Assembly: GCA_002173095.1 (NCBI GenBank) | Contig: NHBK01000011.1 | Location: 1 to 64,000 of the forward strand | Length of the DNA: 64,000 bases | Origin: Hyphomonadaceae bacterium TMED5 | GTDB taxonomy: Bacteria; Pseudomonadota; Alphaproteobacteria; Caulobacterales; Hyphomonadaceae | Direction of reading: 5' to 3' | In this document: positions 26,532 through 35,147 of the stretch, piece after piece | How the letters are laid out: each line of letters starts with the position of its first letter | Numbering within the stretch: position 1 is the first letter of the stretch | Made by a program: the position numbers and the translations under genes | Notes under the pieces: model-generated | Databases searched by the model: none | Told to the model about the DNA's origin: nothing | The model's input: the letters and a program-made list of their open reading frames with translations, nothing else

Positions 26532-27413
26532 ATGGCATCGCTGGGGCGTGACCGCAGGGCAAAGCGCCGTGTCGTACGAACGGTGGTTGTCGTTTCGATT
26601 GTCGTCGCACTTGCTGTCGTTCTGGCTCAGACCGCGCCCGTTATTCGAGGTACGGCAACGCCAGTTCGCGCAGGCATGGACGATATCGTCGTGCATTCGG
26701 CTAATGCCGTTCAGAACGGATCGCTGTTCGATTTTGGCGGCGATGAGGAATTGCTGCAGGAAATCGAACGCCTGCGTGTAGAGAACCGCCAGCTCGCCAT
26801 CTGGCGCGATGCGGCAACCTCTATGACAGAACGCCTTCACCGCTATGAAGATCTGCTCGACCTGGTGGGCGAACCTATCCCTCAGGGTGTGTCTGCGCGC
26901 GTAGTGACTGAAACCGATGGTCCTTTTGCGGAAACGCGTCTTGCAAATGCAGGCGGGCTTCATGGCGTGGAAGAGGGCGATGTCGCTGTGAATACGCAGG
27001 GCGTGATCGGGCGTGTCATCCGCGTTGGTAATCGCTCATCCCGTATCCTGCTGGTGACCGACTTTAACAGCCGCGTACCTGTTATGGGTGAGATTAGCGG
27101 TGTGCGCGCCATTCTCGGCGGGGGCAGTGGCTCTCAATATGGCGAGCTGATCGACAAGCCTGAGCAAGCGCCTTTCATTGAAGGTGAGAGCATTGTGACC
27201 TCTGGCGAAGGCAATGCCTTTCCGCGCGGGCTGCGCGTTGGAAGGGCGGTGATCGCCAATGACCGTTGGGTGGCTCAGTTATCTCTGTCTGAAGCGCCAG
27301 TCGACTTTGTACGTCTTCTTCCGACCCAGACTATTGAGGCCCCGGAGGATGATCCGATCATTCCAGTGCCCGAAGACGGTGTCGTGACGGCGCCCGGTGC
27401 GGAGGCGCAGTAA
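26532..27413 (+). CDS. mreC: Rod-shape-determining protein MreC
   Basis: The 293-residue bitopic protein has a cytoplasmic N-terminus rich in Arg, one membrane helix (TVVVVSIVVALAVVLAQ), a coiled-coil segment (EELLQEIERLRVENRQLAIWRDA), and the periplasmic beta-rich domain with RVIRVGNRSSRILLVTDFNSRVPV. MreC links MreB to PBP2 in the elongasome and activates it. The tail (DDPIIPVPEDG...) is acidic and probably disordered. It lies 41 bases after mreB and overlaps mreD by one base. Confidence 0.95.
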   Translation: MASLGRDRRAKRRVVRTVVVVSIVVALAVVLAQTAPVIRGTATPVRAGMDDIVVHSANAVQNGSLFDFGGDEELLQEIERLRVENRQLAIWRDAATSMTERLHRYEDLLDLVGEPIPQGVSARVVTETDGPFAETRLANAGGLHGVEEGDVAVNTQGVIGRVIRVGNRSSRILLVTDFNSRVPVMGEISGVRAILGGGSGSQYGELIDKPEQAPFIEGESIVTSGEGNAFPRGLRVGRAVIANDRWVAQLSLSEAPVDFVRLLPTQTIEAPEDDPIIPVPEDGVVTAPGAEAQ

Positions 27414-27940
27414 TGGCTTTTTCGTCCGGTAAACCGTCTGCATGGAGCCGGACAGGGCGATTGGCGCGCATCATTATTGGCGCAGCCATCGTGCTGGCTG
27501 TCGGGTATATCGGTGTGATCTGGATCGCGCCGACAGGACTGATCATCTTCTGGCCCTATGCTGCGCTTTGGGCTGCGGTCGGCTGGGGTGCGAGCCGGTT
27601 ATCCTTCCGGCCCGTTATTGTGCTGATCGGCCTTGGGCTGGCCATGGACCTTATCGTGGACGCGCCGCTTGGATGCTGGTCGTCCATCCTCTTGCTGGCT
27701 TTCGTTATCTCCTCGCTCTTCCGACAGCGCGCTCTGACTGACCAGACCGGTGTGATCCGGTTTGCTGGGGATGCAACTGCTTTTGTCGTGAGTTTCCTCT
27801 TTGCGAGATGGATAATGGGGGCATATCTTGGGAGCGTTGAGACCCGCGTCATCATTGGCGGGTTTCTGACAGCAGCGATTTTATACTATCCGCTGCGATC
27901 CCTGTTTCGTCTCACCAGTGATGCTCGGGTAGATACATGA
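27413..27940 (+). CDS. mreD: Rod-shape-determining protein MreD
   Basis: The 175-residue protein has about five membrane helices and sits in the usual position between mreC and PBP2. Conserved features include WPYAALWAAVGWGASR and GLGLAMDLIVDAPLGCWSSILLLAF. MreD is a membrane partner of MreC in elongation. Its start shares one base with the mreC stop (TAATG), and its stop overlaps the PBP2 start (ATGA), so translation is coupled. Confidence 0.9.
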   Translation: MAFSSGKPSAWSRTGRLARIIIGAAIVLAVGYIGVIWIAPTGLIIFWPYAALWAAVGWGASRLSFRPVIVLIGLGLAMDLIVDAPLGCWSSILLLAFVISSLFRQRALTDQTGVIRFAGDATAFVVSFLFARWIMGAYLGSVETRVIIGGFLTAAILYYPLRSLFRLTSDARVDT

Positions 27941-29862
27941 AGCGTAGATCTGATTCCGGCGAACTTGATGTGACGCGCCGCCTTATAATCGCAGGTGCGG
28001 CGGGTGGTCTGGTCGCGGGCGGCCTGCTGGCGCGCCTTGTGAATTTGCAGCTGATGAATCAGGAAGAGTTCGAGGCGCGGGCGCTGGATAACCAGATCAG
28101 CCTTGTGCCGGGTGTTCCTCGTCGTGGTCTCATCTATGACCGCTTCGGCGAACCGCTAGCGACGCACCGGACAAGCTGGAATGTGTATGCTGCGCGCGAG
28201 GACCTGGCGAACCTCGAAGCGACCCTCGACCGGATTTCGGACATTGTTGAAATTTCCGATGAGAGGAAGCGCCGGCTTCTGGAAAACTTCCGCCGGGAGT
28301 ATTCCTTCATTCCAGTCTCCATTCTCAGCGATCTGACCTATGAACAGTTCACTCAGCTGAGTGTGCGTCGTCCTGAATTGCCGGGCGTGACGATTGAAGC
28401 TTCTCAGGCGCGGTCCTATCCGCGAGGCCGGGACTTTGCTCACGTTGTTGGTTATGTCGCGCGTGCGAACCAGTCAGAGATTGATGCAGCGCTGGACGGG
28501 CTGGACCCGGAAACTGATCGCGCGCGCATTTCGCGTATTCAGGGCGTGCTGAAACACCCGAATATGCGGGTTGGGCGTCTGGGCGTGGAGCGCGAGCTGG
28601 ATGACTGGCTTGGTGGAACGCCGGGCAATTATCGCTATGTGCGAAACGCGCAAGGGCGTACGATTCAGCGTCTGGATGATGATGAGAACGCGCCAAAGCC
28701 GGGCCGCGATGTTCATCTGACCATTGATGCAGATCTTCAGCGGGCGGCGATTGAGCTGTTTGGTGACCAGACAGGCGCGGCTGTCGTTATGGATGTCGAA
28801 ACGGGTGACATTCTCACCCTGGCATCCAACCCGACCTATGACCCGAATGATTTTGTGAACGGTATTTCCAGCGCTGACTATAGCGCGCTGCGTGAGGATG
28901 AACGGTCACCGCTCTATCACAAGGCTTATGACGGGCTTTACCCGCCGGGATCGACCTTCAAGATGATCGTTGGCGGCGCGGCTCTGCGGGCTGGCCTCAC
29001 AACACCGAACGAAACTGTCTACTGCCCGGGTCATTATGATTTCGGCAATCGCCGCTTCCACTGCTGGCAGCGGCGCGGCCATGGCAATGTGAATCTTCAC
29101 GAGGCTATTCAGAAATCCTGCGACGTCTATTTCTATGAGATCGCGCGTCGGTTGGGACCAGAACGTATCGCTGAAGAAGCCAAAGCCTATGGTCTTGGTG
29201 TCAGCTATGAATTGGGCATGACGGGCGGCGCGGCTGGTGTCGTGCCAAATGACAATTGGAAGCGGGGACGCTTTAACGAGCCCTGGTATGACGGCGAGAC
29301 GCTGAACTATGGCATTGGTCAGGGGTATCTGACGGTTTCGCCGCTGCAACTGGCAGTCATGACCTCTCGTCTGGCTATTGGTGATGGCTCTCAGGTCATG
29401 CCGCGCATGGTCGGCTCTGGGCCAATTATCCCGCCAAGCCCTGTCTATGGGTCTCTGCCGGGACACAATATTCTCGACCATTTACGCTCTGGCATGTTTG
29501 CCGTGACCTCGGAGACGGGCGGAACGGCTCTGCGTGCGGGTGATATCGGGTTTGAAGGCATTCGCATGTCGGGGAAAACCGGTACGGCGCAGGTGCGAGT
29601 GATTTCCGCCGCCGAGCGTGCCACCGGGGTTATTGATAACGCTGATCTGCCGCGACGACTGCGAGACCATGGCTTGTTTGTGGGCTTCGCGCCGTATGAC
29701 AATCCGAAATATGCGGTTTCTGTTGTCGTGGAACACGGCGGCGGTTCCAGCTCGGCCTATCCGATCGCGCGTGATCTGATGCGCGAGGCCTTTGTTCGCA
29801 ATTCGGGCCGTGCCGGTAGTTATGAGATTGCCGCGGTCGACCGCGATGGAGAATCCATCTGA
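27937..29862 (+). CDS. mrdA: Penicillin-binding protein 2
   Basis: This is the elongasome-specific transpeptidase that crosslinks peptidoglycan during side-wall growth. The 641-residue protein has a short cytoplasmic start, one membrane helix (IIAGAAGGLVAGGLLARLV), a pedestal domain, and the transpeptidase domain with Ser339-x-x-Lys342 (PPGSTFK), the second motif SCD (KSCDVYFYE), and KTGTAQ. It follows mreD with a four-base overlap and its stop shares a base with rodA, so translation of PBP2 and RodA is coupled, matching their one-to-one complex. Confidence 0.97.
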   Translation: MKRRSDSGELDVTRRLIIAGAAGGLVAGGLLARLVNLQLMNQEEFEARALDNQISLVPGVPRRGLIYDRFGEPLATHRTSWNVYAAREDLANLEATLDRISDIVEISDERKRRLLENFRREYSFIPVSILSDLTYEQFTQLSVRRPELPGVTIEASQARSYPRGRDFAHVVGYVARANQSEIDAALDGLDPETDRARISRIQGVLKHPNMRVGRLGVERELDDWLGGTPGNYRYVRNAQGRTIQRLDDDENAPKPGRDVHLTIDADLQRAAIELFGDQTGAAVVMDVETGDILTLASNPTYDPNDFVNGISSADYSALREDERSPLYHKAYDGLYPPGSTFKMIVGGAALRAGLTTPNETVYCPGHYDFGNRRFHCWQRRGHGNVNLHEAIQKSCDVYFYEIARRLGPERIAEEAKAYGLGVSYELGMTGGAAGVVPNDNWKRGRFNEPWYDGETLNYGIGQGYLTVSPLQLAVMTSRLAIGDGSQVMPRMVGSGPIIPPSPVYGSLPGHNILDHLRSGMFAVTSETGGTALRAGDIGFEGIRMSGKTGTAQVRVISAAERATGVIDNADLPRRLRDHGLFVGFAPYDNPKYAVSVVVEHGGGSSSAYPIARDLMREAFVRNSGRAGSYEIAAVDRDGESI

Positions 29863-31007
29863 TGGCCAATTCTTTCGCGCAGACCAATGACGATGTGCTG
29901 TCTCGCATTTTCCGTCTGCCATGGATCATGATCCTCATCATTCTGGGGCTCGGCATTTTTGGCGTCGCGGTTCTCTATTCAGCCACCATTACGAATACTC
30001 AGGAAGCCGGCTTGCCAGCGCAACACGCGGTTCGACTGGGCATTGCCTTCGTCTTTCTGTTTGTATTGGCCATGACGCCGCTCGGCTTCTGGTCGGCGAT
30101 TTCTTACACGCTCTATTTTGGCGCCTTATTGCTGCTGGTTGGCGTTGAATTCTTCGGCGCGACGGGCGGCGGCGCACAGCGTTGGCTGGATATCGGGCCG
30201 ATCCGGGTTCAGCCCTCAGAGTTCATGAAGCTCGCCTTATTGCTGGCGCTCGCACGGTTTTATCACCAGCAGCGCGCGCACGGGGATATCAAATTTTATC
30301 CCCATCTGATCGCCATTGTCATGATCGCTGCACCGGTTGGCCTGGTCTTCCGTCAGCCAGACCTTGGGACCTCTCTCATGTTGGCCGCGACGGGGACGGC
30401 GGTGATGTTCTTTGCAGGACTTCGCTATTGGATCATCATTCTGGGTATTGTTTCCGTCGTGCTGACGGCGCCGGTCGCATATTTTTATGTGCTTCAGGAT
30501 TATCAGCGCGAACGTGTTCTGACCGCGATTGACCCAAGCCGTGACCCGCTGGGCGCGGGGTATCAGATCCAACAGGCTGAAATCGCGATTGGGTCTGGCG
30601 GCTATGAGGGCAGGGGCTATCTGCAAGGCACACAGAGCCAGCTCGATTACATTCCCGAGCAACACACGGACTTCATCTTCACCGTTATCGCTGAAGAGTT
30701 CGGATTTGTCGGCTCTCTGGGGCTTCTGGCTGCGTGGATGTCTGTCTTTGCGCTAGGGCTGATCATCGCCTCGCGCAGTCGATCTCACTTTGGATATCTG
30801 GCGGCCAGCGGAGCTGTTGTGACGGTAGCCTTCTATGTGTTCGTGAATATTGGCATGGTCAGCGGAATGTTGCCTGTGGTGGGTGTACCAATGCCGCTGA
30901 TTTCCTATGGCGGCACAGCCATGTTGACCGTGATGGCAGCCTTCGCTGTCATATGCGCAGTCAATCTGGATAGGGATCGCCATCTTTCTGTCAGCGGCCT
31001 CTTCTAG
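29862..31007 (+). CDS. mrdB: Peptidoglycan glycosyltransferase RodA
   Basis: RodA is the SEDS-family polymerase that pairs with PBP2. The 381-residue protein has about ten helices, with family features IRVQPSEFMKLALLLALARF, QPDLGTSLML, and GGYEGRGYLQGTQSQLDYIPEQHTDFIFTVIAEEFGFVGSLG near the catalytic region. VPMPLISYGGTAMLTVM ends the core. It starts on the last base of mrdA and is the last gene of the rod-shape operon. Confidence 0.96.
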   Translation: MANSFAQTNDDVLSRIFRLPWIMILIILGLGIFGVAVLYSATITNTQEAGLPAQHAVRLGIAFVFLFVLAMTPLGFWSAISYTLYFGALLLLVGVEFFGATGGGAQRWLDIGPIRVQPSEFMKLALLLALARFYHQQRAHGDIKFYPHLIAIVMIAAPVGLVFRQPDLGTSLMLAATGTAVMFFAGLRYWIIILGIVSVVLTAPVAYFYVLQDYQRERVLTAIDPSRDPLGAGYQIQQAEIAIGSGGYEGRGYLQGTQSQLDYIPEQHTDFIFTVIAEEFGFVGSLGLLAAWMSVFALGLIIASRSRSHFGYLAASGAVVTVAFYVFVNIGMVSGMLPVVGVPMPLISYGGTAMLTVMAAFAVICAVNLDRDRHLSVSGLF

Positions 31008-31112
31008 CAGCGCTCACGCACGGTTCCGATTGACCTTTTTCATGGTCGCTGCAAGGTATTGCGCGGGAGAGTGCGAAAGATTCATTCGCAACATTAGCTT
31101 CGGAGTAGTGTG

Positions 31113-32450
31113 ATGGCGGGTCCGGTTACGGTCGGAAAGTCGGACCATTGGGGGTCCAGGTTCGGGTTTATTATGGCGGCCGTTGGCTCGTCTGTTGGCC
31201 TAGGAAACCTTTGGCGTTTTCCATACATTGCAGGTGAAATGGGCGGCTCGGCCTTCATCCTGATTTATCTGGGATGTATTCTGCTGTTCGGTTTTCCTGT
31301 GCTTATGGCTGAGTACGCTCTGGGCCGTCATGGCCAGCGTTCATCCATTGCCAGCATTCGTAAAATTGTGACGGAAAACAAAAAGCCGATTGCTTGGGTG
31401 GGCATGGGCTGGCTCGGTGCGATCGCATCCCTGCTTCTGTTTTCATTCTACATCGTGATTTCAGCATGGGTGTTCGACTTCGTTCCACAGGCCTTCCTTG
31501 GTGGGTTCTCTGGTTTTGATGCTGCTGCCTCCGGCGAGAACTTCGGTGAGACGACGAGCAATAAACTCGAGATTTTCTTCTATATGTGCGCGTTTCTCGC
31601 GCTGAACGTCTTTATTGTGGCGCGCGGTGTACATGGTGGAATTGAAAAAGCGGCTGAGATTCTCATGCCGCTCTTTTTTGTCATGCTGATTGGCATGGTG
31701 ATTTTTGCAGTCATCACCGGTGACGCGGCCCGCACCGTCGAATTTCTCTTCACGCCGGACTTCTCAAAAATCACATTCGACACCTTTATGGCGGCGCTCG
31801 GTCAGGCCTTCTTCTCGCTGAGTGTTGGTAGCTGCGTGATGTTCACCTATGGCGCTTATCTGACGCGCGATACGAATATCCCGAAGAACGCTGGTCTGGT
31901 CGCTTCGGCCGATACGCTGGTTGCTCTGGTCGCGGGCTTCGCCATCTTCCCGATCGTCTTCAGCGCGGGGCTGAACCCTGAGCAGGGTCCGGGTCTTTTC
32001 TTCGTGACTATGCCCGTCGCGTTTGGCGGACTGCCAAGCTTTGTAGGCGGTATCTTCTTCACGTTGGCGCTGTTCGCAGCCTTCACCTCGTCCATTTCCC
32101 TTCTGGAAACAGGTGTCTCCTGGCTTGAAGATCAGAAGTCTATCGGCCGGGTAAAGGGCGCGATTGGTCTTGGTGTCATCATGTTCTTCATGGGCATTGG
32201 CTATATCTGGATGCCGGAGATGATTGACCATGCCAGCTTCCTGTCAGGCGATGTCATGCTGCCGCTGGGCGGCGTGCTGATCGGTATTTTTGCCGGTTGG
32301 GTCGTGCCGAAATCCATTCTTGAGAATGAGCTTGGCAAAGGTATTCACCTTGAGATCGCGCTTGTCCTGCTGCGCTTTGTTGTTCCGATCTTTATCTCGA
32401 TCATTTTGATCCTTGGAATGATCGGCAAATTCTTTCCTGACGGCGGTTAA
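31113..32450 (+). CDS. Sodium-dependent transporter, NSS/SNF family
   Basis: The 445-residue protein has the LeuT-fold signature GSSVGLGNLWRFPYIAGE at the N-terminus, which forms the sodium and substrate site, and about eleven helices. NSS transporters take up amino acids or similar compounds with sodium. The substrate is not predictable. GGAG lies five bases before the ATG at 31113, so that start is preferred over GTG at 31110. A terminator at 32463-32491 ends the transcript. Confidence 0.92.
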   Translation: MAGPVTVGKSDHWGSRFGFIMAAVGSSVGLGNLWRFPYIAGEMGGSAFILIYLGCILLFGFPVLMAEYALGRHGQRSSIASIRKIVTENKKPIAWVGMGWLGAIASLLLFSFYIVISAWVFDFVPQAFLGGFSGFDAAASGENFGETTSNKLEIFFYMCAFLALNVFIVARGVHGGIEKAAEILMPLFFVMLIGMVIFAVITGDAARTVEFLFTPDFSKITFDTFMAALGQAFFSLSVGSCVMFTYGAYLTRDTNIPKNAGLVASADTLVALVAGFAIFPIVFSAGLNPEQGPGLFFVTMPVAFGGLPSFVGGIFFTLALFAAFTSSISLLETGVSWLEDQKSIGRVKGAIGLGVIMFFMGIGYIWMPEMIDHASFLSGDVMLPLGGVLIGIFAGWVVPKSILENELGKGIHLEIALVLLRFVVPIFISIILILGMIGKFFPDGG

Positions 32451-32462
32451 AGCCTATAAAAG

Positions 32463-32492
32463 AAAAGGGAGGCTCTGCGGCCTCCCTTTTTG
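32463..32492. terminator. Bidirectional terminator after the NSS gene
   Basis: AAAAGGGAGGC (32463-32473) pairs with GCCTCCCTTTT (32480-32490) around a six-base loop. The T run on the plus strand and the A run on the minus strand can end both this gene and the convergent peptidase gene. Confidence 0.9.
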
Positions 32493-32516
32493 TATCTGGT
32501 ATCTGGTTTCGCGGAC

Positions 32517-33491
32517 CTATCGAAGAATGTCCACGAACTCTTCCGTCGCATTGATCAGCGCATTTACAATGCCGGGCTCAAGGCTGGAATGGCCCGCATC
32601 CGGGATGATTTCCAGACGTGATTTCGGCCAGGCTTTATGCAATGCCCAGGCAGAAGACAGCGGCGTAACCACGTCATAGCGTCCATGGACGATAACGCCT
32701 GGTATATTTTTGAGCACGTGTGCCTGATCAAGCAGCCAGCCGTCTTTTTCGAAGAAGCCGCCATTGTAGAAATAATGGCACTCAATGCGTGCAAAAGCGT
32801 CGACAAACGCGCTGTCGTCGAAGCGCGGTGGGCGCACAGACGGGCCGCGAATAGAGAGGGTTTCACCCTCCCAGCATGCCCATGCCCGCGCTGCCTCAAG
32901 GCGTGCTTCAACATCGTCAGACATCAGACGCTTATGGAAAGCTTCGAGAAGATTGCCGCGTTCTTCTTCCGGAATTGGAGCGATATAGCGATCGTATGCA
33001 TCCGGGAAGAGATTGCTCGCGCCTTCCTGATAGAACCAGCGCAGCTCGCGTTCCATGAGCAGGAAGATGCCGCGCAGGAGAAGGCCACTGGTGCGCTCTG
33101 GATGGGTGACGCCATAAGCCAGCGCCAGTGTGGACCCCCATGATCCCCCGAAAACAAGCCATTTTTCGATGTCGAGCGCTTCGCGAAGCTTCTCAATATC
33201 CGCGATCAGATCCCAGGTCGTATTCTCTTCCAAAGAAGAATAAGGCGTTGAACGACCACAGCCGCGCTGGTCAAAAAGGATGACGCGATAGACGCGCGGA
33301 TCAAAGAACCGGCGCATCTCAGGGCTGGCACCGCCACCCGGTCCGCCATGCAGTCCGATGACAGGAATTCCGTCTATTGGGCCTGTATCTTCCCAATAAA
33401 TTTCATGGAGGTCTGAAACCTTCAGACGGCCTACGCGTCTAGGTTCTGTGTGCGGAAATAGTTTTCGACGCGAAACGGGTTTAGTATTCAT
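32517..33491 (-). CDS. pip: Prolyl aminopeptidase (proline iminopeptidase)
   Basis: The enzyme removes N-terminal proline from peptides in the cytosol. The 324-residue protein has the oxyanion segment HGGPGGG (49-55), FDQRGCGRS, the nucleophile elbow GGSWGS with Ser117, and the later catalytic Asp (GRYDVVTP) and His (DAGHSS). Length matches the S33 family. It is convergent with the NSS transporter and divergent from a lipoprotein gene. Confidence 0.95.
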   Translation of the reverse strand: MNTKPVSRRKLFPHTEPRRVGRLKVSDLHEIYWEDTGPIDGIPVIGLHGGPGGGASPEMRRFFDPRVYRVILFDQRGCGRSTPYSSLEENTTWDLIADIEKLREALDIEKWLVFGGSWGSTLALAYGVTHPERTSGLLLRGIFLLMERELRWFYQEGASNLFPDAYDRYIAPIPEEERGNLLEAFHKRLMSDDVEARLEAARAWACWEGETLSIRGPSVRPPRFDDSAFVDAFARIECHYFYNGGFFEKDGWLLDQAHVLKNIPGVIVHGRYDVVTPLSSAWALHKAWPKSRLEIIPDAGHSSLEPGIVNALINATEEFVDILR

Positions 33492-33596
33492 GCATGTTTC
33501 ACCTATAGGAGGTCATAGTCGAGATAAAGACTGGACGTGCGTGAAAAATTCCAGTTTTGTATTTTGAGATAAAATATATTGAGAGTTTAGGGCGAT

Positions 33597-34202
33597 ATGG
33601 TTTTGCGAATAGTGAGCTTGGCAGCTCTCGCTGTTCTCTGTTCCGGGTGTGCGACAGTGTCCATGCAACCGGCGAGCACCACTGCATCAATTATCCGACC
33701 AAAATCAGATCTTCAGCGCATGGCTGAAGGCTATTCTGATCAGGCGCGCGAAGCAGGTTGGGTTGAGGGCAATGACCCTATGGCCTTTCTGACGCGCTCT
33801 CTCTTCCCGGATGCGCAATCCGGTATCGCATCACACGAATACCATGAGCGGATTGATGCTGACACGGCATCCATTCCTCAGGTTCAGCTTCAACTTCAAA
33901 ACGATGTTTCCAGCGCGCTGACAGGCCTCACAGCGCTGAATGCGGCGGCGAGCGACTTCCTATCAGACGGATCTGAAATCGTTCGTTCAGATGTCGCAAG
34001 CTTCGAAGATGCTCTGATTACGGCCCGCAATGCGCGCCGGTCTTTCATCGAAGCGAGCGAAGTTCTGGCTGAGCGCGACGCAACCGTATCTGTTGAAACG
34101 GCAAACGATCTGGACAGCCTTGAAAGCGAAATCGAACATACACGTCAGCTGGCAGACCAGCTTGTGAATGCGTGGCGCGATGAAAGCGTTGCGACCTCTT
34201 AA
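33597..34202 (+). CDS. Unknown lipoprotein, 201 residues
   Basis: A hydrophobic N-terminus ends in CSGC (Cys18), a slightly imperfect lipobox. The mature part is largely helical and acidic, with long stretches of Gln, Ser and Asp (for example PQVQLQLQNDVSSALTGL and a late ANDLDSLESEIEHTRQLADQL) that look like an antiparallel helical bundle. I do not recognise the family. Periplasmic coiled-coil lipoproteins of this kind are common and uncharacterised. It is divergently transcribed from pip. Confidence 0.65.
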   Translation: MVLRIVSLAALAVLCSGCATVSMQPASTTASIIRPKSDLQRMAEGYSDQAREAGWVEGNDPMAFLTRSLFPDAQSGIASHEYHERIDADTASIPQVQLQLQNDVSSALTGLTALNAAASDFLSDGSEIVRSDVASFEDALITARNARRSFIEASEVLAERDATVSVETANDLDSLESEIEHTRQLADQLVNAWRDESVATS

Positions 34203-34219
34203 GGTTCAACGCTCTCCCT

Positions 34220-34582
34220 TTAAAATTCCGAACGAAATCCCGCAAAGGCTAGCCATGCCCAGCCTACAAGAAGGCTGGTGCCGCCAATCGGCGTAATTGC
34301 GCCGAACCAGCGCGGCGCGCCGAGCGCCATGGCGTAAAGACTGCCCGCGAAGATCAACAGCCCGATAAAAATCGCAATAGTCGGCCCGAAAAGGTCTGCT
34401 GCGCGGGCTTTGTTGAGACCAATCGCCACCAGAACAATGGCATGGGCGAGGGCGTAAAGCGTTGCCGTTTCCCACCAGCCCATGCCTTCTTCGGTCAGGT
34501 GCCCTTTCAGGCCATGAGCGCCAAAAGCGCCGAGCGCGACGGTCAGAAAGCCGCAAATGGCTCCAAGTGTGAGTACAGGCAT
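34220..34582 (-). CDS. DUF423 membrane protein
   Basis: The 120-residue protein has four membrane helices and the DUF423 pattern: GAICGFLTVALGAFGAHGL at the start, ETATLYALAHAIVL, and TPIGGTSLLVGWAWLAF at the end. The family is widespread (YgdD/YwdK) with no established function. It lies 18 bases after the thioesterase gene on the minus strand, so the two form an operon. Confidence 0.92.
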   Translation of the reverse strand: MPVLTLGAICGFLTVALGAFGAHGLKGHLTEEGMGWWETATLYALAHAIVLVAIGLNKARAADLFGPTIAIFIGLLIFAGSLYAMALGAPRWFGAITPIGGTSLLVGWAWLAFAGFRSEF

Positions 34583-34600
34583 CTCGCGCTCCTTTTCAGT

Positions 34601-35017
34601 TCATCTGCTCGGTAGAGCATATGTGACAATGGCGTGGCTGGCGGGATGCGTCATATTGGCTTCGCGAATGTCGACTTCAGCCACTGCGAGGCGTTTGCCA
34701 ATCTTCAGAATGTTTGCGGTGGCAATCACATCACCCGCAATACATGGGTTCAGAAAGTTCATGTTCAGATTAGACGTCACCGCGAATGGGGTGATGCCGA
34801 TTTTGGTGAAAATGGCGATATAGGTGGCGCTGTCCGCAATCGACATTTGCGTCGGGCCGGAGATCACCCCGCCTGGCCGCAACTGTGCCGGATTATAGGC
34901 CAGTTTCATCTTCGCCGTGCCATCGGACACTTCGATAGCTTCCAGCGCGCCGCCATTGGCCTCAAAGGCTTCGCGCAAAAATGTGTTGATCTCTTCGACT
35001 GTCACCTGTGACGTCAT
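34601..35017 (-). CDS. PaaI-type hotdog thioesterase
   Basis: The 138-residue protein has the hotdog pattern: LAYNPAQLRPGGVISGPTQMSIADSATYIAIF for the active-site turn, TSNLNMNFLNPCIAGDVIATANILKIGKRLAVAEVDI, and a C-terminal strand. It differs from the thioesterase at 8451, with RPGGVISGPT in place of the NPTGAIQGG motif. Substrate is unknown. Its promoter region is shared with the Mla operon, which runs the other way, and contains repeated palindromic half-sites. Confidence 0.82.
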   Translation of the reverse strand: MTSQVTVEEINTFLREAFEANGGALEAIEVSDGTAKMKLAYNPAQLRPGGVISGPTQMSIADSATYIAIFTKIGITPFAVTSNLNMNFLNPCIAGDVIATANILKIGKRLAVAEVDIREANMTHPASHAIVTYALPSR

Positions 35018-35087
35018 CTGTTTCTCCTCCCATTGTATTTTTATGGGCCAACAATGTCAGTTCACGGGGCAGGGTCAATCGCAGGAT

Positions 35088-35147
35088 TTGACATATTTAC
35101 CACGAAAGTGAGCAGAAACTCACTTATCCAGAGTGAAACTCATTCAC
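35088..35147. promoter_or_regulatory. Promoter and paired palindromes before the Mla operon
   Basis: TTGACA (35088-35093) is a good -35 box. AAGTGAG-N6-CTCACTT (35106-35125) is an exact 7-bp inverted repeat covering the predicted -10 position. GTGAA-N5-TTCAC (35133-35147) follows, and the shared GAAACTCA appears at 35115 and 35135, spaced 20 bases. This looks like a tandem operator (two helical turns apart) for a dimeric regulator such as a TetR-family protein, which is not visible nearby. Confidence 0.45.
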